DNA of 64,000 bases from DASPLX01 sp035627375 (GTDB lineage: Bacteria > Pseudomonadota > Gammaproteobacteria > Burkholderiales > Burkholderiaceae_D): assembly GCA_035627375.1 (NCBI GenBank), contig DASPLX010000049.1, positions 7,131-71,130 of the forward strand, written 5' to 3'. Position 1 is the first letter of the stretch; each line of letters opens with the position of its first letter. Positions 59,580 to 64,000 of the stretch are shown one piece after another. Made by a program: the position numbers and the translations under genes. The notes below the pieces were generated by a model, which saw nothing but the letters and a program-made list of their open reading frames with translations, was not told the origin of the DNA and ran no database searches.

Positions 59580-60215
59580 ATGCTGGACCGTGAAGGCTAT
59601 CGCCCGAACGTCGGCATTATCCTGCTCAACTCTCACAACGAGGTGTGGTGGGGCAAACGGGTACGCGAACATTCGTGGCAATTTCCGCAAGGCGGAATCA
59701 AGTACGGCGAGACGCCCGAACAGGCGATGTATCGGGAGCTCGAGGAGGAAGTGGGACTGCGCGCCGAGCACGTCAAGATCATCGGCCGCACGCGCGACTG
59801 GTTGCGCTACGATGTCCCCGACCGTTTCATCAAACGCGAAATCCGTGGCCACTATCGGGGCCAAAAACAGATCTGGTTCCTGTTGCGCATGGTCGGCCGT
59901 GATTGCGACATCAATCTCCGCCTGACCGATCATCCCGAATTCGACGCCTGGCGCTGGCATGATTACTGGGTGCCGCTGGACGTCGTGATCGAATTCAAGC
60001 GCGAGGTCTACCAGAAGGCCTTGCAGGAGTTGTCGCGCTATCTCTCCCGGCCGGCGCATCACGGCCCGCAACGGCATGGCGCGCGTTATTTGCGGCAAAA
60101 CCATGCTCCCCGCACGCCGTCGACGGAGACGCCGGCCCATTCCGCCGCTCCGGCGGCAACCGCGCCCGCAGTTCCGCAGACGCTGATCGTCGCGGCGGAA
60201 ATCGAGAAGAAATGA
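59580..60215 (+). CDS. rppH: RNA pyrophosphohydrolase (Nudix)
   Basis: A 211-residue Nudix enzyme that removes pyrophosphate from RNA 5' ends to start decay. MLDREGYRPNVGIILLNSHN is the typical start. The Nudix box is GGIKYGETPEQAMYREL followed by EEEVGL. RYDVPDRFIKREIRGHYRGQ and QIWFLLRMVG follow. ATG 59580 has GAGG six bases upstream. The C-terminal 45 residues are Pro/Ala/His-rich and probably disordered. Its stop overlaps the CNP1-like gene start. Confidence 0.96.
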   Translation: MLDREGYRPNVGIILLNSHNEVWWGKRVREHSWQFPQGGIKYGETPEQAMYRELEEEVGLRAEHVKIIGRTRDWLRYDVPDRFIKREIRGHYRGQKQIWFLLRMVGRDCDINLRLTDHPEFDAWRWHDYWVPLDVVIEFKREVYQKALQELSRYLSRPAHHGPQRHGARYLRQNHAPRTPSTETPAHSAAPAATAPAVPQTLIVAAEIEKK

Positions 60216-60784
60216 TCTTTCCCATGCAAGTCAACCATTTCGCAGCCGCCACATGCCTGCCCCGCTGGGGCGCCGCCTGCATGCTGGCGGCAGCCGCCGC
60301 CAGCGTCTTCGCCCAGTCCAAGTTCGAGGAAGACTTCGACAATCGCGACAAGCCCTGGCAAGAAATCGCCATCCAATTGCCGGCGTCTCCGGTCGACGAA
60401 AATCTGCTGTCGTTCCAGGTAAGCCCGACAGCGACGCAGGATTTCGCCGTCGATGCCAAGTCGCTCTCGGTCGGCAGCGACGGCGTCGTACGCTACACGC
60501 TGGTCGCGAAAAGCCGGAGCGGCGCGAAGAACATCAGCTATGAAGGCATCCGCTGCCGGACGAAGGAAAAGAAACTGTATGCCTTCGGCCACCTCGACGG
60601 CACGTGGGGAAGATCGCGCCGCGACGAGTGGGAACCGCTCTCCGGTACGCGCCCCAGTCCGCAGCAGGCCGCGCTCGCCGCCGACTATTTTTGCCGGGAC
60701 GGCATGGTGGCCGGAACCGCCGCCGACATCGTCGCGCGCATCCGCAGGCAACAGCGGCTGTGGGCGAACAACATCAACGACTAG
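60212..60784 (+). CDS. CNP1-like family exported protein
   Basis: A 190-residue protein with a signal peptide (WGAACMLAAAAASVFAQ, cleavage near residue 35). The CNP1-like domain includes FEEDFDNRDKPWQEIAIQLP, FAVDAKSLSVGSDGVVRYTL and NISYEGIRCRTKEKKLYAFG. The family is named after a neisserial cryptic protein and has no known function. It overlaps the rppH stop by four bases, so it is co-translated. A start at MQVNHFAAATC, four codons later, is possible. Confidence 0.88.
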   Translation: MIFPMQVNHFAAATCLPRWGAACMLAAAAASVFAQSKFEEDFDNRDKPWQEIAIQLPASPVDENLLSFQVSPTATQDFAVDAKSLSVGSDGVVRYTLVAKSRSGAKNISYEGIRCRTKEKKLYAFGHLDGTWGRSRRDEWEPLSGTRPSPQQAALAADYFCRDGMVAGTAADIVARIRRQQRLWANNIND

Positions 60785-60843
60785 TTGTTCGCCACGTCCC
60801 GATTGCGGCCTATGCCGCGGCGATCGCAGGCGAGCACAAGGCG

Positions 60844-60881
60844 CCGATGCTCGCCAGTGCCGTTCCTCTGGCGAGCATCGG
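60844..60881. repeat. Perfect 14-bp inverted repeat between the CNP1-like gene and proB
   Basis: CCGATGCTCGCCAG (60844-60857) and CTGGCGAGCATCGG (60868-60881) enclose a 10-base loop. It lies between convergent genes. There is no T-run on either side, so it is not a canonical terminator, but such a stem could stop or protect transcripts from both directions. Confidence 0.7.
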
Positions 60882-60943
60882 TAACGCGGCAATCGCGTCG
60901 TTCGAGCAGTCGGCGGAACCGCCCGATTTATCCGGATAGGCCA

Positions 60944-62062
60944 CTAGAGCAGAACCATGTTGTCGCGATGAATCAGCTCCGGCTCTTCCACGAAGCCGAG
61001 TATCGCCTCGATCTCCGACGACGGATGCCGCATGATGCGGCGCGCCTCCGAACTTGAGTAATTGCTGATGCCGCGCGCGATCGGCTTGCCGGTCGAATCG
61101 GCGCAGGTAATGACATCCCCGCGGCCGAATTCCCCCGAGACACCGACCACGCCGATCGGCAGCAGCGACTTCCCTTCCGCCGTCAGCTTCTGAACCGCGC
61201 CGGCGTCGAGGACGACTTTGCCGGCCGTCTGCAGATGGTCGGCCATCCATTGCTTGCGTGCGGTCAATTGGGCGGTCTGCGCCGTCAATTGCGTGCCGAT
61301 CGCCTCGCCCTGCGCCAGCCGCGTCAAGACATCGTCTTCGCGACCCCATGCGATCACGGTGTGCGCTCCGGAGGTGGCGGCGCGCTTCGCCGCCAGGATC
61401 TTGGTCAGCATGCCGCCGCGGCCGATACCGGTGCCGGCGCCGCCCGCCATCGCTTCCAGCGCAGCATCGCCGGCCTTTGCTTCGTGCACGAATTGCGCAT
61501 CAGGATTCCGGCGCGGATCGGCCGTATAGAGCCCCTTCTGGTCGGTCAGGATGATCAACGCGTCGGCTTCGATCAGATTCGCGACCAGCGCGCCGAGCGT
61601 GTCGTTGTCGCCGAACTTGATCTCATCGGTGACCACGGTGTCGTTTTCATTGATGATCGGGACGATGCCCAGGCGCAACAGGGTGAACAGGGTCGAACGG
61701 GCATTGAGATAGCGTTCACGATCGGCCAAATCGGCATGGGTGAGCAACACCTGGGCGGTGCCCAGGCCGTGCGTGCGAAAACTCGTTTCGTAGATTTGCG
61801 CAAGTCCCATCTGCCCGACGGCGGCGCAAGCTTGCAATTCGTGGATGCCGGTCGGCCGCTTGTCGAAGCCGAGCCGCTGCATGCCTTCGGCGATCGCGCC
61901 GGAACTGACGAGGACGGCTTCCTTGCCCATCGCACGCAAGCGGGAAATCTGCGCCGCCCACTTGGCGATGGCCGCATGATCCAGCCCCTTGCCGTCGTTG
62001 GTGACGAGCGAAGAGCCGACCTTGATGATGACGCGTTTGGCGTGTTGAATGACGGAGTTCAT
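60944..62062 (-). CDS. proB: Glutamate 5-kinase
   Basis: A 372-residue enzyme for the first step of proline synthesis. The kinase domain has KRVIIKVGSSLVTNDGKGLD, VLVSSGAIAEGMQRLGF, PIINENDTVVTDEIKFGDND and GTGIGRGGMLTKILAAKRA. A C-terminal PUA domain (from about 275) ends with FVEEPELIHRDNMVLL. ATG 62062 (MNSVIQHAKRVI) fits the family start. It lies 127 bp after obgE. proB directly downstream of obgE is common in this order. Confidence 0.97.
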   Translation of the reverse strand: MNSVIQHAKRVIIKVGSSLVTNDGKGLDHAAIAKWAAQISRLRAMGKEAVLVSSGAIAEGMQRLGFDKRPTGIHELQACAAVGQMGLAQIYETSFRTHGLGTAQVLLTHADLADRERYLNARSTLFTLLRLGIVPIINENDTVVTDEIKFGDNDTLGALVANLIEADALIILTDQKGLYTADPRRNPDAQFVHEAKAGDAALEAMAGGAGTGIGRGGMLTKILAAKRAATSGAHTVIAWGREDDVLTRLAQGEAIGTQLTAQTAQLTARKQWMADHLQTAGKVVLDAGAVQKLTAEGKSLLPIGVVGVSGEFGRGDVITCADSTGKPIARGISNYSSSEARRIMRHPSSEIEAILGFVEEPELIHRDNMVLL

Positions 62063-62189
62063 GACAATCGACGATATTCCCTCTTCCGCAAGGAAAAAGG
62101 GATGGGGAGAAGGGATCATCGGTGCGCGCGCCCCTCCCCCCGCCCCTCTCCCGTCCGCGGGAAAGGGGAGCAGATATGCGTCGCTGCCG

Positions 62190-63302
62190 TTATTCTTCGA
62201 TGACTTTGAAGCGCGGATCGTCGGGATCGATCGACACGATGCCGCGCGCCTCTTCCGCCATCTTCGTCTCTTGCGCGCGCTGTTCTTGCTCGCGCTGGGA
62301 CGCCAGGTAATTATAGATTTCGATGATCAGCTCTTCACAGCCGTCCCGGGTCAGCGCCGAAATCTCGAACGCCGGCCCCTTCCAGCCGAAGCGCTTGATG
62401 AAATCCTTGACGCGCTTTTGGCGCTCGTCTTCCGGCACCATGTCGAGCTTGTTGAGCACGAGCCAGCGCGGTTTGTCGTAGAGGGATTCGTCGTACTTCT
62501 TGAGTTCTTTCACGATCGCCTTGGCTTCCTTGACCGGATCGACGTTCGCGTCGAAAGGAGCCAGGTCGACGATGTGCAGCAGCAGACGGGTACGCTGCAG
62601 ATGCCGCAGGAACTGATGGCCGAGACCCGCACCTTCCGCTGCGCCTTCGATCAGGCCGGGGATATCGGCGATCACGAAGCTCTTCTCGTGACTGACGCGC
62701 ACGACGCCGAGATTCGGATGCAGGGTCGTAAACGGATAATCTGCGATCTTCGGGCGCGCATTCGACACGGCCGAAATGAAGGTCGACTTGCCGGCGTTCG
62801 GCATGCCGAGCAGGCCGATATCGGCCAGTACTTTCAGTTCGAGACGCAGTTCGCGCCGTTCGCCCGGCTTGCCGTCGGTCTTTTGACGCGGCGCGCGGTT
62901 GGTCGACGACTTGAAATGGATATTGCCCCAGCCGCCCTCGCCCCCTTTGGCGAGCAGCACTTGCTGCTCGTGCTCGGTCAGGTCGGCGACGACTTCGCCG
63001 GTATTGTTGTCGACGATCAGCGTACCGACCGGCATGCGCAGATAGATATCGTCCGCGCCCTTGCCGTAGCAATCGGAGCCACGGCCGTTCTCGCCGCTCT
63101 TCGCCTTGTGCAGCTTCGAATAGCGGTAGTCGACCAGCGTGTTGATGTTGCGGTCGGCCACGGCGTAGATGCTGCCGCCCTTGCCGCCATCGCCGCCGTC
63201 GGGTCCGCCGAACGGGCGGAATTTCTCACGGCAAAACGACGCAACGCCGTTGCCGCCATCGCCGGCAATGACTTCGATTTTTGCTTCGTCTATGAACTTC
63301 AT
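62190..63302 (-). CDS. obgE: GTPase Obg/CgtA
   Basis: A 370-residue ribosome-associated GTPase. The glycine-rich Obg fold begins MKFIDEAKIEVIAGDGGNGV with FGGPDGGDGGKGGSIYAVAD. The G domain has GLLGMPNAGKSTFISAVSNA, FVIADIPGLIEGAAEGAGLG and LVLNKLDMVPEDE. The C-terminal tail is acidic (VSIDPDDPRFKVIEE). It follows rpmA in the rplU-rpmA-obgE order typical of proteobacteria, with a terminator-like hairpin between. Confidence 0.97.
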   Translation of the reverse strand: MKFIDEAKIEVIAGDGGNGVASFCREKFRPFGGPDGGDGGKGGSIYAVADRNINTLVDYRYSKLHKAKSGENGRGSDCYGKGADDIYLRMPVGTLIVDNNTGEVVADLTEHEQQVLLAKGGEGGWGNIHFKSSTNRAPRQKTDGKPGERRELRLELKVLADIGLLGMPNAGKSTFISAVSNARPKIADYPFTTLHPNLGVVRVSHEKSFVIADIPGLIEGAAEGAGLGHQFLRHLQRTRLLLHIVDLAPFDANVDPVKEAKAIVKELKKYDESLYDKPRWLVLNKLDMVPEDERQKRVKDFIKRFGWKGPAFEISALTRDGCEELIIEIYNYLASQREQEQRAQETKMAEEARGIVSIDPDDPRFKVIEE

Positions 63303-63322
63303 GATTTTGCCGTGTAAAAATT

Positions 63323-63353
63323 AAAAAGGCCCTACCAGCGGCAGAGCCTTTTT
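63323..63353 (-). terminator. Terminator-like hairpin between rpmA and obgE
   Basis: On the minus strand AAAAAGGCTCT and AGGGCCTTTTT form a stem with one mismatch and a 9-base loop, followed by AATTTTT. It probably ends most rplU-rpmA transcripts, with obgE read through or started separately. Confidence 0.75.
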
Positions 63354-63387
63354 GGAGAGGCTTACGCCTAGAAACTGCCGACGTCGA

Positions 63388-63645
63388 TTATGCCGGAACA
63401 ACGGTCACGACGTGACGCTTCATTGCGCCCTTGGTTGCGAATTGCACCTTGCCGTCGATCAGCGCGAACAGGGTGTGATCCTTGCCCATGCCGACGTTCT
63501 CACCGGCATGCACCTTCGTGCCGCGTTGGCGGATGATGATACCGCCCGCATTGATGGCCTGGCCACCGTAGACCTTGACGCCCAGTCGTTTCGACTCGGA
63601 ATCGCGGCCGTTGCGCGTAGTGCCGCCGCCTTTTTTGTGTGCCAT
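63388..63645 (-). CDS. rpmA: 50S ribosomal protein L27
   Basis: An 85-residue L27: MAHKKGGGTTRNGRDSESKR, LGVKVYGGQAINAGGIIIRQ and GVGMGKDHTLFALIDG-type core (GENVGMGKDHTLFALID). The N-terminal tail reaches the peptidyl transferase centre. It follows rplU by 36 bp. Confidence 0.98.
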   Translation of the reverse strand: MAHKKGGGTTRNGRDSESKRLGVKVYGGQAINAGGIIIRQRGTKVHAGENVGMGKDHTLFALIDGKVQFATKGAMKRHVVTVVPA

Positions 63646-63681
63646 TTCTGACTCCTGACTATCTGGTTGAACGACCTACGC

Positions 63682-63993
63682 TTAGGCGTTGATCGCGACG
63701 ATTTGCAATTCGGTGTAATTCTGGCGATGGCCCTGGCGCTTCTGGTAGTGCTTGCGGCGGCGCATCTTGAAAATTTTCACCTTGTCGTGGCGACCGTGCG
63801 CCACTACCGTAGCCTGGACCTTGGCACCTGCGACCAGCGGCGTACCGAATTTGATGGTATCGCCAGCGCCCACTGCGAGCACTTGATCGAGAGTGATTTC
63901 GGAACCAATGTCAGCCGGTATCTGTTCTACTTTGAGTTTTTCGCCAGCAGCAACCTTATACTGTTTGCCGCCGGTTTTTATGACCGCGTACAT
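63682..63993 (-). CDS. rplU: 50S ribosomal protein L21
   Basis: A 103-residue L21: MYAVIKTGGKQYKVAAGEKL, a middle beta domain, and the 23S-binding tail VKIFKMRRRKHYQKRQGHRQ followed by NYTELQIVAI. It is complete within the window, with only seven bases upstream of the ATG, so the promoter is not visible. Confidence 0.98.
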   Translation of the reverse strand: MYAVIKTGGKQYKVAAGEKLKVEQIPADIGSEITLDQVLAVGAGDTIKFGTPLVAGAKVQATVVAHGRHDKVKIFKMRRRKHYQKRQGHRQNYTELQIVAINA

Positions 63994-64000
63994 GTGAAAC

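Overview
The window reads as chromosome of a GC-rich betaproteobacterium of the order Burkholderiales, most likely the family Oxalobacteraceae. The family-level placement is my inference from gene order and protein character, not from a search. Supporting points are the Pil-Chp cluster beside rubredoxin and hemL, the TonB-like/aroE/mtgA block, the yggT-yggU pair, lysine/alanine-rich histone H1-like proteins, and the rplU-rpmA-obgE-proB block. Nothing looks like phage, plasmid, IS or CRISPR, and no tRNA or rRNA gene was seen. Coding density is high.

Layout. 1-7413 (minus): type IV pilus chemosensory operon rubredoxin-pilG-pilH-pilI-pilJ-pilL, with pilL cut by the window edge. 7494-9624 (plus): a divergent ThiD-like kinase and hemL. 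9673-18571 (minus): corA, a small periplasmic protein, mtgA, aroE, a TonB-like protein, an RNase II-family enzyme, ubiC, yqiA and mpl. 18802-24923 (plus): a nucleotidyltransferase-like protein, a TlpA thioredoxin, aroQ, accB, accC, prmA and a zinc-ribbon/DUF3426 protein.

24959-36431 (minus) is the most distinctive region, a nucleoside scavenging island. A strong-looking promoter followed by three tandem PurR/RbsR-type palindromes precedes rbsK, a BMP-type nucleoside ABC importer (binding protein, ATPase, two permeases), a nucleoside hydrolase, an uncharacterised Fe(II)/2-oxoglutarate oxygenase and a LacI regulator. Then come apt, with its own terminator, and a separate unit of a winged-helix/PfkB kinase fusion plus psuG for pseudouridine breakdown. 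Together they would import ribonucleosides, release the base, phosphorylate ribose, salvage adenine and degrade pseudouridine. The oxygenase does not fit the textbook pathway and is the best candidate for new biochemistry.

36740-40197 (minus): frameshifted yggU, yggT, a histone H1-like gene with 33-bp tandem repeats, and nrdB. nrdA follows to 43253 with paired NrdR boxes upstream. 43607-51888 (minus): ampD, pilR-pilS, a PP0621-like protein, ypjD and a dctBD-type two-component pair. 52275-54514 (plus): ffh and an H1-tail/SWIB protein. 54585-59376 (minus): a Tat-exported PhoX phosphatase with a probable Pho box, a lytic transglycosylase and proS. 59580-60784 (plus): rppH and a CNP1-like protein. 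60944-63993 (minus): proB, obgE, rpmA and rplU.

Other points for a second look: a diverged, out-of-frame copy of the accC 5' end just upstream of accC, a ThiD homologue lacking the usual active-site motif, and several perfect inverted repeats in non-coding gaps (corA leader, nrdA-nrdB spacer, CNP1-proB spacer).
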